Assembly: GCF_030209435.1 (NCBI RefSeq)
Contig: NZ_JARVRX010000007.1
Span: 295,560 to 359,559, forward strand
DNA from: Mycolicibacterium sp. lyk4-40-TYG-92
Lineage (GTDB): Bacteria > Actinomycetota > Actinomycetes > Mycobacteriales > Mycobacteriaceae
DNA: 64,000 nucleotides
Reading direction: 5' to 3'
This document shows positions 25,321 through 34,017 of this stretch, in pieces. The stretch's first letter is position 1; each line of letters begins with the position of its first letter. Both the position numbers and the translations under genes were made by a program. The notes under the pieces are model-generated. The model worked only from the letters and a program-made list of their open reading frames with translations. It did not search any database and was not told the origin of the DNA.

Positions 25321-26774
25321 CAGTGCAGTCGGTCCTGGAAGACCTCACGAATCGACCCGGGGCCGGCGACATGATCCCGATCGTCAACCCCGCCACCGAG
25401 GAGGTGATCGCCGAGTTCCGCGACGGCGGCGCCCCAGCGGTCGACGCCGCCGTGACCCGTGCGCGCGAAAGTTTCACCTCCGGGGTGTGGAGCGGACTGC
25501 CCGGCAACGAGCGGGCCAAGGTGCTGTGGCGAGTGGCCGATCTGATCGACCAGTACGCCGACCAACTCGCCCAGATCGATTCCCTCAACACCGGAATGCC
25601 GTATTTCCAGGCGTTCATGATCATGTCGACGTGCGCCGAATCGTTCCGCTACTACGCAGGCTGGTGCACCAAGGTCAACGGCATCGCCCATGACGTGCAG
25701 CAGACCGGCGGCATCACCGGCGCCTTCACCACCATGCACGCCTATACGCTCAAAGAGCCCTACGGAGTGGTCGGGCTGATCTTCCCGTGGAACGGACCGG
25801 TGTTCAACGCGTGCACCAAGCTCGCGCCCGCGCTGGCCGCGGGGTGCAGCTGCGTCGTCAAACCCGCTGAGGAGACCCCGCTCTCGGCCCTGCTGTTGGA
25901 ACGGATCCTGACCGAGGCCGGCGTGCCCGACGGCGTGGTCAACCTCGTCACCGGATACGGCCACACGGTCGGCGCGGCGATCACCGCGCATCCCGGCGTC
26001 GACAAGGTGGCCTTCACCGGCTCCACCGAAGTGGGCAAGCAGATCGTGCAGGCCGCCGGCGGCGGCAACCTCAAGCGGGTCGCGCTCGAATTGGGCGGCA
26101 AGTCACCGGTTCTGATCTACGACGACGCCGATCTGGATACCGCCATCACGATGGCGGCAATGGGCATCTTCATCCATTCCGGCCAGGGCTGCATCAGCGG
26201 ATCGCGAATCTTCGCGCAGCGCAATGTGTACGCCAAGGTCGTCGAGGGCGTCGCCAGCATCGCGAACTCGGTGCAGCTCGGCGCGCCAACCGAAGACGGG
26301 GTCCTCATCGGCCCGATCATCAGCGCCAAACAACTCGACCAGGTGCTGGGGTTCATCGACGGGGGCCGCCGAGACGGCGTCGAGATAGTCACCGGCGGAA
26401 ACCGGCTGGACCGCAGCGGGTTCTTCGTACACCCAACGGTTCTCACCGATGTCGCCCCCGCCACACGGCTGTACCAGCAGGAGATCTTCGGGCCGGTGGT
26501 CGCGATCCTGCCGTTCGATGACGACGACGAAGTCGTGGCCCTGGCCAACAATTCCGAGTACGGGCTGGCCGCGACCGCGTGGACCAAGGACATCGGCCGC
26601 GCACACCGGCTCGCCAAACGTCTCGACGCCGGCACCGTCACGCTGAACTGCCAGATGGTGTTCGACCATTCGATGCCGTTCGGCGGCTATAAGCAGTCCG
26701 GTTGGGGCCACGAATGGGGACGCGACGGGATCGAGAGCTTCCTGAAGACCAAAACGGTGTACGCCCAACTTTGA
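25317..26774 (+). CDS. Aldehyde dehydrogenase
   Basis: A 485-residue NAD(P)-dependent aldehyde dehydrogenase. Cofactor motifs are FPWNGPVFNACTKLAPALAA and CVVKPAEETPLSALLL; FTGSTEVGKQI follows. General-base Glu258 lies in ALELGGKSPVLIYDDADLD, and catalytic Cys292 in SGQGCISGSRIF. The C-terminal EIFGPVVAILPFDDDDEVVA and MPFGGYKQSGWGHEWG are canonical. It probably oxidises the aldehyde made by the neighbouring SDRs. ATGA overlap with P450 fixes the start; an apparent longer frame from 25017 runs inside P450. Confidence 0.93.
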   Translation: MTVQSVLEDLTNRPGAGDMIPIVNPATEEVIAEFRDGGAPAVDAAVTRARESFTSGVWSGLPGNERAKVLWRVADLIDQYADQLAQIDSLNTGMPYFQAFMIMSTCAESFRYYAGWCTKVNGIAHDVQQTGGITGAFTTMHAYTLKEPYGVVGLIFPWNGPVFNACTKLAPALAAGCSCVVKPAEETPLSALLLERILTEAGVPDGVVNLVTGYGHTVGAAITAHPGVDKVAFTGSTEVGKQIVQAAGGGNLKRVALELGGKSPVLIYDDADLDTAITMAAMGIFIHSGQGCISGSRIFAQRNVYAKVVEGVASIANSVQLGAPTEDGVLIGPIISAKQLDQVLGFIDGGRRDGVEIVTGGNRLDRSGFFVHPTVLTDVAPATRLYQQEIFGPVVAILPFDDDDEVVALANNSEYGLAATAWTKDIGRAHRLAKRLDAGTVTLNCQMVFDHSMPFGGYKQSGWGHEWGRDGIESFLKTKTVYAQL

Positions 26775-26795
26775 TTACACGGCAAGGAGTTTCAG

Positions 26796-27626
26796 ATGGG
26801 ATCGTTGGACGGGAAGGTCGCCTTCATCACCGGCGCGGCTCGCGGGCAGGGGCGGAGCCACGCCGTGCACCTGGCGAGGGAAGGTGCGGGCATCGTCGCC
26901 GTGGACATCTGCGCCGATATCGCCTCGAACGGCTACCCCATGGCCAGCCGTGACGAACTCGACGAAACCGCGGAACTGGTCGAATCGGTGGGCGGCAAGA
27001 TCGTCGCCGCCGTCGCCGACGTCCGGGATTTCGCCGCACTCAGGTCAGCGCTGGACGCCGGCGTCGAGCAGTTCGGCCGCCTCGACATCGTCTGCGCGAA
27101 CGCCGGTATCGCGACGATGGCATTCCGTGAACTGACCATCGAAGAAGAACTCGAGATGTGGACCGACGTCATCGACGTCAATCTGACCGGCGCCCTGCAC
27201 ACCGCCAAAGCGGCGATCCCCCACCTCGTCGCCGGCGGGCGCGGCGGGTCCATCATCTTCACCAGCTCCACTGCGGGATTGAAGGGCTTCGGCGGTTCGC
27301 AGGCCGGCGGCCTGGGCTATGCGGCGTCCAAGCACGGCATCGTCGGGCTGATGCGGACGCTGGCCAATGCGCTTGCTCCACAGAGCATCCGGGTGAACAC
27401 CGTGCACCCGACCGCAGTCAACACCATGATGGCGGTCAATCCGGCCATGACGGCGTTCCTGGAGAACTACCCCGGCGGCGGCCCGCACCTGCAGAACCCC
27501 ATGCCCGTCGGGTTGCTCGAACCGGAAGACATCAGCCATGCCGTTGCCTTCCTGGCTTCCGATGCGGCGCAATACATCACCGGGGTCACGCTTCCGGTCG
27601 ACGCCGGCTTCTGCAACAAGCTGTGA
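26796..27626 (+). CDS. Mycofactocin-type SDR family oxidoreductase
   Basis: A 276-residue short-chain dehydrogenase with [20 protein letters not shown] for the dinucleotide site, [10 protein letters not shown], and [11 protein letters not shown] as Tyr-x3-Lys active site. The mycofactocin-type insertion is present as [20 protein letters not shown]. It carries out alcohol/ketone interconversion on an unknown substrate. An AAGGAG site precedes the ATG. It overlaps the next SDR by four bases (GTGA). Confidence 0.9.
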   Translation: MGSLDGKVAFITGAARGQGRSHAVHLAREGAGIVAVDICADIASNGYPMASRDELDETAELVESVGGKIVAAVADVRDFAALRSALDAGVEQFGRLDIVCANAGIATMAFRELTIEEELEMWTDVIDVNLTGALHTAKAAIPHLVAGGRGGSIIFTSSTAGLKGFGGSQAGGLGYAASKHGIVGLMRTLANALAPQSIRVNTVHPTAVNTMMAVNPAMTAFLENYPGGGPHLQNPMPVGLLEPEDISHAVAFLASDAAQYITGVTLPVDAGFCNKL

Positions 27627-28435
27627 ACGCTGACAGCGGGCGGGTCGCCGGCAAGAAGATACTGATCACAGGCGCGGCCCGCGGGATGGGCCGCAGCCAC
27701 GCCGTGCGCCTCGCCGAGGAGGGGGCCGATCTCATTCTCGTCGACATCTGCGAGTCCCTCGCCGTCCTCGAGTACCCACTGGCCACTCCCGAGGATCTCG
27801 ACGAAACCGCCAGGCTGGTGCGGGAATACGGCCGCCGCGCCGCGACATACGTCGTCGACGTTCGCGATGCCGACGCGCTGCGCGCCGCGGTCGACGACGG
27901 CGTCCTGCAGTTGGGCGGTCTCGACGGCGCCGTCGCCAATGCCGGTGTCCTCACGGCGGGCACGTGGGACACCACCACCGCCGAGCAGTGGCGCGCCGTC
28001 ATCGATGTGAACCTCATCGGCACGTGGAACACGTGCGCGGCGGCGCTGCCGCACCTGATCGACCGCGGTGGCAGCCTCGTCAACATCAGCTCTGCCGCCG
28101 GCACCAAAGGGACGCCGCTTCACCTGCCCTACACCGCCTCCAAACACGGAATCGTGGGGCTCAGCAAGAGCCTGGCCAATGAGCTTGCCGCGCAGGGTGT
28201 TCGAGTGAACACGGTGCATCCCACCGGTGTGCCGACCGGTATGCAGCCGCCGTCCCTGCACGGCCTGATCCGGGAGACACGGCCTGATCTGGCACCGCTT
28301 TTCGCCAATGCGCTGCCGGTCGTGATGGCCGAGGCCATCGATATCAGCAACGCGGTGTTGTACCTGATGTCCGACGAATCCCGATACGTCACGGGCCTCG
28401 AACTCAAAGTCGATGCCGGCGTCACGATTCGGTGA
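27623..28435 (+). CDS. Mycofactocin-type SDR family oxidoreductase
   Basis: Second SDR of the operon, 270 residues, starting at GTG 27623 inside the stop of its neighbour. Motifs: [20 protein letters not shown], the insertion [42 protein letters not shown] and [11 protein letters not shown] (Tyr-x3-Lys). It resembles carveol dehydrogenase-type enzymes. The pair of adjacent SDRs suggests successive or stereospecific alcohol oxidations. Confidence 0.9.
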   Translation: MNADSGRVAGKKILITGAARGMGRSHAVRLAEEGADLILVDICESLAVLEYPLATPEDLDETARLVREYGRRAATYVVDVRDADALRAAVDDGVLQLGGLDGAVANAGVLTAGTWDTTTAEQWRAVIDVNLIGTWNTCAAALPHLIDRGGSLVNISSAAGTKGTPLHLPYTASKHGIVGLSKSLANELAAQGVRVNTVHPTGVPTGMQPPSLHGLIRETRPDLAPLFANALPVVMAEAIDISNAVLYLMSDESRYVTGLELKVDAGVTIR

Positions 28436-28451
28436 CCCAGAAAGGACAAGC

Positions 28452-29246
28452 ATGACCAGACCGGACACCGCGCGCGGCAGGCTGGCGTACGCCGACGTCA
28501 TGACGGTTGCCGCACCAGCGCACTCCACAGCCGTGGACGACCACTTGATGGATGCGGTCTTCGGCGACGTATGGCAGCGTCCGGGGTTGACCAGGCGCGA
28601 GCGGCGCTTCATCACCCTCCCCTGTGTCGCGGACGCCGACGCCGAAGGCCCGTTGCGCGCACATGTTTACGCGGCCCTGAACAGTGGTGACATCACGATC
28701 GTCGAGATGCGGGAAACTGTTCTGCACTTCGCCGTGTACGGGGGCTGGCCAAAGGCATCCCGTTTCAACATGGTCGTCGACCAGGAGTGGAACCGGATCC
28801 ATGCGGAACGGGGCCTGCCGGTACCCGAGCCCGAACCACTGTTACCGCTCTCCACTCCCAGCGACCCCGACGAGCGGCTGGCCGTCGGCGCGCAGTGCTT
28901 CAAGGACATCAACTGCCTGCCGTTCGCGCCCGGCCAGGACAACCCATTCCAAGGCGCCGGCATCTTGAATTTCGTGTTCGGCGAAATGTGGCCGCGGCCC
29001 GGGCTGGCCAGGAAGGAACGGCGCCTCATCACTGTGGCCTGTGTGGCATTCCAGGACGCGCCTTTTCCGATCGTCAGCCACGTCTACGCGGCGCTGAAGA
29101 GCCGCGACGTGTCGTTCGACGAGATGGACGAAGTGATGCTGCATTTCGCCGCGCACTGCGGCTGGCCCAAAGCCGCACATCTGAGTCACGTTGTGGCCGA
29201 GCAGAAACGGCGAGTCACGCAGGAATGGAGCGACGAAGCCGGCTGA
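28452..29246 (+). CDS. Carboxymuconolactone decarboxylase-family protein, two domains
   Basis: A 264-residue protein with two tandem CMD-like helical domains. The first (about 30-125) contains GDVWQRPGLTRRERRFITLP, HVYAALNSGDITIVEMRETV and LHFAVYGGWPKASRF. The second (about 160-255) repeats it as GEMWPRPGLARKERRLITVA, HVYAALKSRDVSFDEMDEVM and LHFAAHCGWPKAAHL. Neither half has the CxxC of AhpD peroxidases, so a lyase, lactonase or binding role is more likely than a redox one. It is the last gene of the TetR-controlled operon, 16 bases after the SDR. Confidence 0.87.
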   Translation: MTRPDTARGRLAYADVMTVAAPAHSTAVDDHLMDAVFGDVWQRPGLTRRERRFITLPCVADADAEGPLRAHVYAALNSGDITIVEMRETVLHFAVYGGWPKASRFNMVVDQEWNRIHAERGLPVPEPEPLLPLSTPSDPDERLAVGAQCFKDINCLPFAPGQDNPFQGAGILNFVFGEMWPRPGLARKERRLITVACVAFQDAPFPIVSHVYAALKSRDVSFDEMDEVMLHFAAHCGWPKAAHLSHVVAEQKRRVTQEWSDEAG

Positions 29247-29334
29247 TCACCGGCAGTGAATCAGCCCGGAGCCCGGCAGATACTTGATAGCGCTTTCGGT
29301 CCGCACGCCGCGCATCGGTGCCACACTGGCGAAC

Positions 29335-29568
29335 GTGACGACTAACGATGTCTACGAACGGCTTGGCGTGCTGGAACAGTTGGTCCGGCACCTCTATGCG
29401 CAGACCGGGATTCCGCTACCCGATGTGCGGTCGATGGCGCAATCGCAGGTGTCGGTGCGCGTGCGCGATCTGCTGGCCGCCGGCAACAAGATCGCCGCCA
29501 TCAAGGCCTACCGCGACGAGGCCGGCGTCGACCTGCCCACCGCAACCCGGGTGATCGAATCTCTCTAA
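29335..29568 (+). CDS. Small protein with ribosomal L7/L12 C-terminal-like segment
   Basis: A 77-residue protein. The N-terminal half is a short helix (VYERLGVLEQLVRHLYAQTG); the C-terminal half NKIAAIKAYRDEAGVDLPTA then TRVIESL resembles the L7/L12 C-terminal helix-turn-helix that contacts translation factors (KIxxIKxxRxxxGxxLxEA). It is not a ribosomal protein gene: it is too short and not beside rplJ. Similar free-standing fragments occur in actinobacteria without assigned function. GTG 29335 is preferred; a TTG at 29284 would add 17 residues of no clear character. Confidence 0.6.
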   Translation: MTTNDVYERLGVLEQLVRHLYAQTGIPLPDVRSMAQSQVSVRVRDLLAAGNKIAAIKAYRDEAGVDLPTATRVIESL

Positions 29569-29587
29569 CCCGAAGGGGCCCGTCGCC

Positions 29588-30790
29588 ATGCTCGCAGTCA
29601 TCGCAACGATTCCGGACAGCGGAGGTCCCAGGGCGGCGGTGCCGAGCCCGAACGGCGACCGCCTGTACGTCGGGAATATCGCCAACCCGACGGTCTCGGT
29701 GATCGCTACCGTCAGCAACACGGTGATCGACGCCATCGGACCCGGCGGCGCATTGCAGGGCCTCCAGCAATTGGTCGTGCATCCGGACGGTACGCGGCTG
29801 TACTGCAACGGCTTCGGCGGGATGTCGGTGATCGACATCAACACCAAATCCGTTGTGGCCGTTGTTCCGTTCGCCTGGGGCGGGCAGCTGGCAATCCATC
29901 CCGACGGTTCCACCGTCTACCTCGCGTCGGGCGGCGACAGCAGTGGCAATGCCGACCCGCAGATCATGCTGGTCGACACCGCAACGAATGCCGTGACCGG
30001 AACCATCAAAGTTGATGGGGCCTACTATCTGGCCGTCAGCCCCGATGGCGCCCGGCTGTATGTCACGGGCTACAACGACGGACTTATCTGGGCTGTCGAC
30101 ACCGCCACCCACGGCGTGGTCAAAACGTTTGCGTTCAACAAGCCGATCGGCGGGTTCGTCGTCAGCCCCGACAACAGTCGTCTCTATGTGCTGGGCGAGG
30201 TCAAGTTCGGCGTGACCACCAGCAATGTGACCGTGGTTGACGTCGACACCGGTACGGTCACCACCGGCATCGCCTTCCCGCTTGGCCAGGAGCTCACCGA
30301 CATCGCCGTCGCGCCCGATGGTTCGGCGGTGTACGTCACTCAACTGACCGGCGATGTGAGCCGGATCGACAGTGCCACCATGACCGTGTCGGACACCGTC
30401 AACATCGGGAATTACGCAGGGACCGTTACGGTTTCGCCCGACGGATCGCGGATCTACGCGACCAATCAGTACCACAACACGGTGTCGGTGCTCGCCCAGC
30501 TGCACGTTCCGGCCGGAGGCCTCGACCTGCCCGACCTGGTCGGCAAGCTGTTCGGTGGCGCAGCCGCCGGCGGTGGCGGCTGGTTGGTCATCGGAGACCA
30601 CTTCATTCCGATCCCACCCCGAGAGCCTGTCCTGCAGGCCATTGCGCGCGCGCTCGCCCCGCACGTCGGCAAGCCGGTGCAGAACCATGAGTTGGGCCAA
30701 CGCCTGCGCCGGACTCTGGCGGCCGAACCCGAGGCCCCGAAAATGGCACCCGGCAGCTTCCACCCCGACGAGCACCGTCCGCAGCATTAG
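29588..30790 (+). CDS. YVTN-family beta-propeller protein
   Basis: A 400-residue protein with seven propeller blades, each marked by an xPDGxxxY strand: PNGDRLYVGN, HPDGTRLYCNG, HPDGSTVYLAS, SPDGARLYVTG, SPDNSRLYVLG, APDGSAVYVTQ and SPDGSRIYATN. VSVIATVSNTVIDAI is a typical YVTN-type strand pair. After the propeller comes a Gly/Ala-rich stretch and a helical tail (PVLQAIARALAPHVG). There is no signal peptide, so it is cytosolic or exported by another route. Such propellers bind ligands or proteins; no enzymatic residues are evident. The gene starts 19 bases after the L7/L12-like gene. Confidence 0.8.
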   Translation: MLAVIATIPDSGGPRAAVPSPNGDRLYVGNIANPTVSVIATVSNTVIDAIGPGGALQGLQQLVVHPDGTRLYCNGFGGMSVIDINTKSVVAVVPFAWGGQLAIHPDGSTVYLASGGDSSGNADPQIMLVDTATNAVTGTIKVDGAYYLAVSPDGARLYVTGYNDGLIWAVDTATHGVVKTFAFNKPIGGFVVSPDNSRLYVLGEVKFGVTTSNVTVVDVDTGTVTTGIAFPLGQELTDIAVAPDGSAVYVTQLTGDVSRIDSATMTVSDTVNIGNYAGTVTVSPDGSRIYATNQYHNTVSVLAQLHVPAGGLDLPDLVGKLFGGAAAGGGGWLVIGDHFIPIPPREPVLQAIARALAPHVGKPVQNHELGQRLRRTLAAEPEAPKMAPGSFHPDEHRPQH

Positions 30791-30895
30791 TCGCACGCGC
30801 AGAGCCGGCGTGAACTTTGGCAATTGCTCAGCACCGAGGAAAATTTGTCGATAGCGTCAATATCGCTTGAGTTCCCCCTCGGTCAGGAGCTTCAC

Positions 30896-31981
30896 ATGCA
30901 TACACTCACAGTCCGTTTGAGCCTCCCCACTGCCGCCGCGCTCATGGCCGCGAGCGTCATGGTCACCGCTCCACCGCCACCGGTGCTCGCAGCCCTCCCG
31001 GCGCCGGTGATCCACAGCGTCCAGATGCCGGACATCCAGCTCACCGCGACGATCGCCGACATCCTGCAGTTCCCCGCGTTCAAGCAGTGGGTCGCCAACC
31101 AGATCACCGACTTGGTGACCATCGGGGCCGGCCTGGCCAAAGCAGGCCAGGGCGTCGGGCAGACCATCAGTGCCATCCCGGGACTCGTGGTCACCGCCAC
31201 GCAGCAGGTTCTGGCGCGAGACTTCGTAGGTGCTCTCGGCACCGTCGAAGCCGGAGTGATCGGAGCGGTGACCGTCATCGGCGGACCGATCCTGGTGTCC
31301 ATCATCGCGCGCGACCAGCGCGCGCTGGCGGTGGACCAGGCGTTGGTGCAGGCAGTCCCGGTAGCGCTGATCGGTCTCGGCACCGGGCTGCTCGGCGGAT
31401 TCAACGCTGTCGCGACGTCGGCGATCATCGCCACCCAGAACGTCGTGGCGGCCCTGCTGCCCATCAACATCGGCAATCTCGTCACGGCTGTCGTCGACGG
31501 CATCAAACTCGTCGTCCAGGGCCTCAACACCGGCGCCGGCAACGTGATCGACGGAATCGCCTTCGCGCAGAACACCATCGCCAAGGCACTCGCCACCCAG
31601 CCGGCACCGATCGCGGCCGTCACGCCTACCCCGGCAGCCGGGGTCGCGGCCACCGCCATCCCGAAGATCACCACCACCAAGGTCAAGCCCACGGTCAAGC
31701 TTGCGCCGACAGCAGCCAAGCCCACGGCGACACCCGCGGGCACCAAGGATCCGACAGATACCAAGGATTCAACGGCGCCCGACACCAACTCGACGGCGAA
31801 CCACGACACCGACTCCGGCACCAAGCCCGACACCACCGGGGCGGCAACCAACTCGAACGCCGGAACGTCGGATACCGGCAGCAAGACCGAGAAGCAGACC
31901 ACGCCGAAGAAGCCGAAGACGAAGTCCGGCAAGAATACCCAGGGCAAGAAGGCCGCGTCGATGTCGCAGGCTGCCGCCTGA
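30896..31981 (+). CDS. Secreted protein with hydrophobic core and T/K/P-rich tail
   Basis: A 361-residue exported protein of unknown function. The signal peptide is residues 1-32 (LPTAAALMAASVMVTAPPPP, VLA cleavage region). Residues 35-250 are rich in Ala, Val, Ile and Gly, with amphipathic helical stretches such as ITDLVTIGAGLAKAGQGVGQ and LVTAVVDGIKLVVQGLNTGA. The tail from about 265 is Thr/Pro/Lys/Asp-rich and ends with basic residues; it may span or bind the cell wall. AGGAG (30885-30889) sits six bases before ATG 30896. I do not recognise the family, though mycobacterial genomes carry several proteins of this style. Confidence 0.7.
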   Translation: MHTLTVRLSLPTAAALMAASVMVTAPPPPVLAALPAPVIHSVQMPDIQLTATIADILQFPAFKQWVANQITDLVTIGAGLAKAGQGVGQTISAIPGLVVTATQQVLARDFVGALGTVEAGVIGAVTVIGGPILVSIIARDQRALAVDQALVQAVPVALIGLGTGLLGGFNAVATSAIIATQNVVAALLPINIGNLVTAVVDGIKLVVQGLNTGAGNVIDGIAFAQNTIAKALATQPAPIAAVTPTPAAGVAATAIPKITTTKVKPTVKLAPTAAKPTATPAGTKDPTDTKDSTAPDTNSTANHDTDSGTKPDTTGAATNSNAGTSDTGSKTEKQTTPKKPKTKSGKNTQGKKAASMSQAAA

Positions 31982-32053
31982 GGCCCAGCACATCCGGAGG
32001 TAACTCACAGAAGACGCCAGCAACGCGAAATACGCACTGGCTCAACGATATCC

Positions 32054-32096
32054 GCACCTCAAGGTGCAATGCGGGTCGGCCGCCGTTCACCTTGAG
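32054..32096 (+). promoter_or_regulatory. Mutually exclusive hairpins in the leader of the mgtC-like gene
   Basis: The segment GGTGC (32063-32067) can pair with GCACC at 32054-32058 around a TCAA loop. The longer CTCAAGGTG (32058-32066) can pair with CACCTTGAG at 32088-32096. The two structures share bases and exclude each other, as in an attenuator or riboswitch. The mgtC-like start is 94 bases downstream. The sequence does not match the M-box magnesium riboswitch as far as I can see. Confidence 0.4.
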
Positions 32097-32189
32097 TTCG
32101 CACAGTGTCCCTATCATCCGCCCCTACTGCCGCCGCAGCCGCGGACGTGCCGAGCGCGCCACGGAACTCGAAAGCAACAGGAGCACAAG

Positions 32190-32903
32190 GTGATCGCCAC
32201 ACTGGATATCGCGCTGCGGATCGCCGCCGGCCTGGGCCTCGGCGCGGCGATCGGGCTGGAGCGCCAGTGGCGGTCCCGTAACGCCGGATTGCGGACGGCC
32301 GCACTGGTCAGCCTCGGCTCGACGCTGTTCGTCATCATGGGTGGCTATACCTTCGCAGGGGAACACGCCGACCCGACCCGGGTCGCCGCCCAGGTCGCAT
32401 CCGGTATCGGCTTCCTCGGCGCCGGCGTCATCATGCAACAGGGTGCGACGATCTCCGGGCTCAACACCGCGGCGACGCTCTGGGCCTCCGCCGCCATCGG
32501 CGCCCTGGCCGGAGGTGGACTGCTGGTGCCCGCCGTGATCGGAAGCTGCGCGGTCATCGCCGCCAACATCTTCCTGCGGCCGATCGGACGCACGCTGGAC
32601 CGGCACCGCCGCCCCGGCGCCGAAGAGTCCTCTGCCGAATACCGGTTCGAGGTGCGGTGCGCCACGACCGCCGAGCTCCACATCCGCAGTCTCATCTTCG
32701 ATGCCATCTCGCACCCCAACCTGACGGTGCGATCCATCTCCGCGGTCGACCTGCCCGACGACGAAGGAGTACGCATCACCGCGACCGTCATCGCCGACGA
32801 ACGCGACGATCACCGCATCGAAGCGGCGCTGGCCGATGTCATCAAGGCACCTGCTGTCACCGCGGTGCGCTGGAGCGCCGACGACATGAGCTCGGTCGAC
32901 TGA
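32190..32903 (+). CDS. MgtC/SapB family membrane protein
   Basis: A 237-residue protein. The N-terminal MgtC domain (1-135) has RIAAGLGLGAAIGLERQWRS, AALVSLGSTLFVIMG, VASGIGFLGAGVIMQQGATI and GLNTAATLWASAAIGALAGG, giving four to five membrane helices. The C-terminal ACT-like cytosolic domain (150-237) includes AEYRFEVRCATTAELHIRSL. MgtC proteins are linked to growth at low magnesium and control of membrane ATPase. GTG at 32190 follows CAGGAG (32178-32183). It is not tightly linked to neighbouring genes. Confidence 0.9.
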   Translation: MIATLDIALRIAAGLGLGAAIGLERQWRSRNAGLRTAALVSLGSTLFVIMGGYTFAGEHADPTRVAAQVASGIGFLGAGVIMQQGATISGLNTAATLWASAAIGALAGGGLLVPAVIGSCAVIAANIFLRPIGRTLDRHRRPGAEESSAEYRFEVRCATTAELHIRSLIFDAISHPNLTVRSISAVDLPDDEGVRITATVIADERDDHRIEAALADVIKAPAVTAVRWSADDMSSVD

Positions 32904-32948
32904 CCGCGGTCGTCCCAGAACTGCCGCATTACGTTCGGGAGGGGCGTT

Positions 32949-33770
32949 TCACGCGCTGGTCAGAAGGTGACCGAACTTGAGACCGAGCCAGGGCCTGCGC
33001 CCTCCGGCCACGATCTTCCCACGCAGAATAGAACGCCACTGGCCACAACGGCCGTAGCCCACCAACAAGTACGCCACGGGGTCGGCGGAGATCCAGCAGT
33101 CGGCCTGCCCCGTAGCCGGACCGACGACGGCGGTTCCGTCGTCGATCATCATCCGATAGCGGGGACCGCCGCGAAAGCGGAGCTCGTAGGAGGCGTGCAG
33201 GCCGGCGGCCTGTTGCCGGTCGACGTAGTCGGGAACCATCGCCATGACGCCGGCGATGACCCGCAACGCGTCGGCCCGCGAGATCGGCCAGGCGGTTCCG
33301 ACCGCGCGGGCGACGTCCAGGCCGTGGATGAGCTGTTCGCCCAGCATTGCGCTGGTCATGATGGGAACGGTCATCGGTAAACCGTTGAACGTCATGATCG
33401 GTTCGTCGGGAGGCCGCTGTCCACCGACCGAAATGAATCCATCTACCGCACTGACCAACATGTCCGCGAGACGTCCCAGGTCCCGCTCGGTGAACTCCTG
33501 CAGCAGTTGAGCATTCGCGATCCCCCCGCGCTCGCCGGGGGTTGCGTGCTCGGGCGCGAGCCCGAGGTAATCATGGACGTCGACCTCACCGGTAACGAGT
33601 CCGGTGTACTGCCGCAGGCCGATGACAAGATGAGCTGCGGTCTCGGCCACGGTCCAGGTGAGGTTCGGTACCGCGGTGGCGGGGTCGGTCACCGTGCTGA
33701 CAAGCGCCGAAATGCGACACGCGGCGGCCCGTAACGCATCCTGTGTGCCTGCCAGGTCAATACCGATCAC
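32949..33770 (-). CDS. Mycothiol-dependent maleylpyruvate isomerase-like (DinB fold) protein
   Basis: A 273-residue protein with the N-terminal DinB/MDMPI four-helix domain: LTWTVAETAAHLVIGLRQYT (with the His used for metal binding) and a later GEQLIHGLDVARAVGTAWPI block with the second conserved His and Asp. The C-terminal part (FRGGPRYRMMIDDGTAVVGP and the following) resembles the SCP2-like domain found in this actinobacterial family (TIGR03083). Relatives use mycothiol or bind metal; the substrate is unknown. GTG 33770 is chosen as the family begins near IDLAGTQDALRAA; the frame extends to 33857 without similarity. Confidence 0.75.
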   Translation of the reverse strand: MIGIDLAGTQDALRAAACRISALVSTVTDPATAVPNLTWTVAETAAHLVIGLRQYTGLVTGEVDVHDYLGLAPEHATPGERGGIANAQLLQEFTERDLGRLADMLVSAVDGFISVGGQRPPDEPIMTFNGLPMTVPIMTSAMLGEQLIHGLDVARAVGTAWPISRADALRVIAGVMAMVPDYVDRQQAAGLHASYELRFRGGPRYRMMIDDGTAVVGPATGQADCWISADPVAYLLVGYGRCGQWRSILRGKIVAGGRRPWLGLKFGHLLTSA

Positions 33771-33901
33771 GGTGATGATCGTTGCACCGCGGGGCTCGCT
33801 TGCGGGCAGAACCCTTCGAGGCGCTGTACCAGAATTTCGATCAGACGACTGCGCCACTCATCAAGGGTCTACGAGCGGAAGCCGCCGATGTGCAGGAATA
33901 T

Positions 33902-33976
33902 TGGTGGGCGCGGACGGTATCGAACCGCCGACCGCTGGTGTGTAAAACCAGAGCTCTACCACTGAGCTACGCGCCC
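33902..33976 (-). tRNA. tRNA-Val (anticodon UAC), CCA encoded
   Basis: The reverse strand folds into a complete tRNA. The acceptor stem GGGCGCG (33970-33976) pairs with CGCGCCC (33906-33912), followed by A and an encoded CCA (33902-33904). The D-arm is GCTCAGTGGTAGAGC. The anticodon arm is CTGGT-TTTACAC-ACCAG with anticodon TAC, which reads GUA valine codons. The T-arm is GGCGG-TTCGATA-CCGTC. It lies between the accessory region on the left and the conserved ahpE-aceE backbone on the right. Confidence 0.97.
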
Positions 33977-34017
33977 CGCCCCGGGCACGCTACACGGGTT
34001 GGCATGCCAAGGGAAAA

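Noticed and set aside
29501..30823. A 440-codon minus-strand frame opposite the propeller gene
   Set aside because: No family features; the plus-strand frame has seven clear propeller repeats.
32040..32189. M-box magnesium riboswitch before the mgtC-like gene
   Set aside because: The region is short and I could not match the conserved M-box core; only alternative hairpins are reported.
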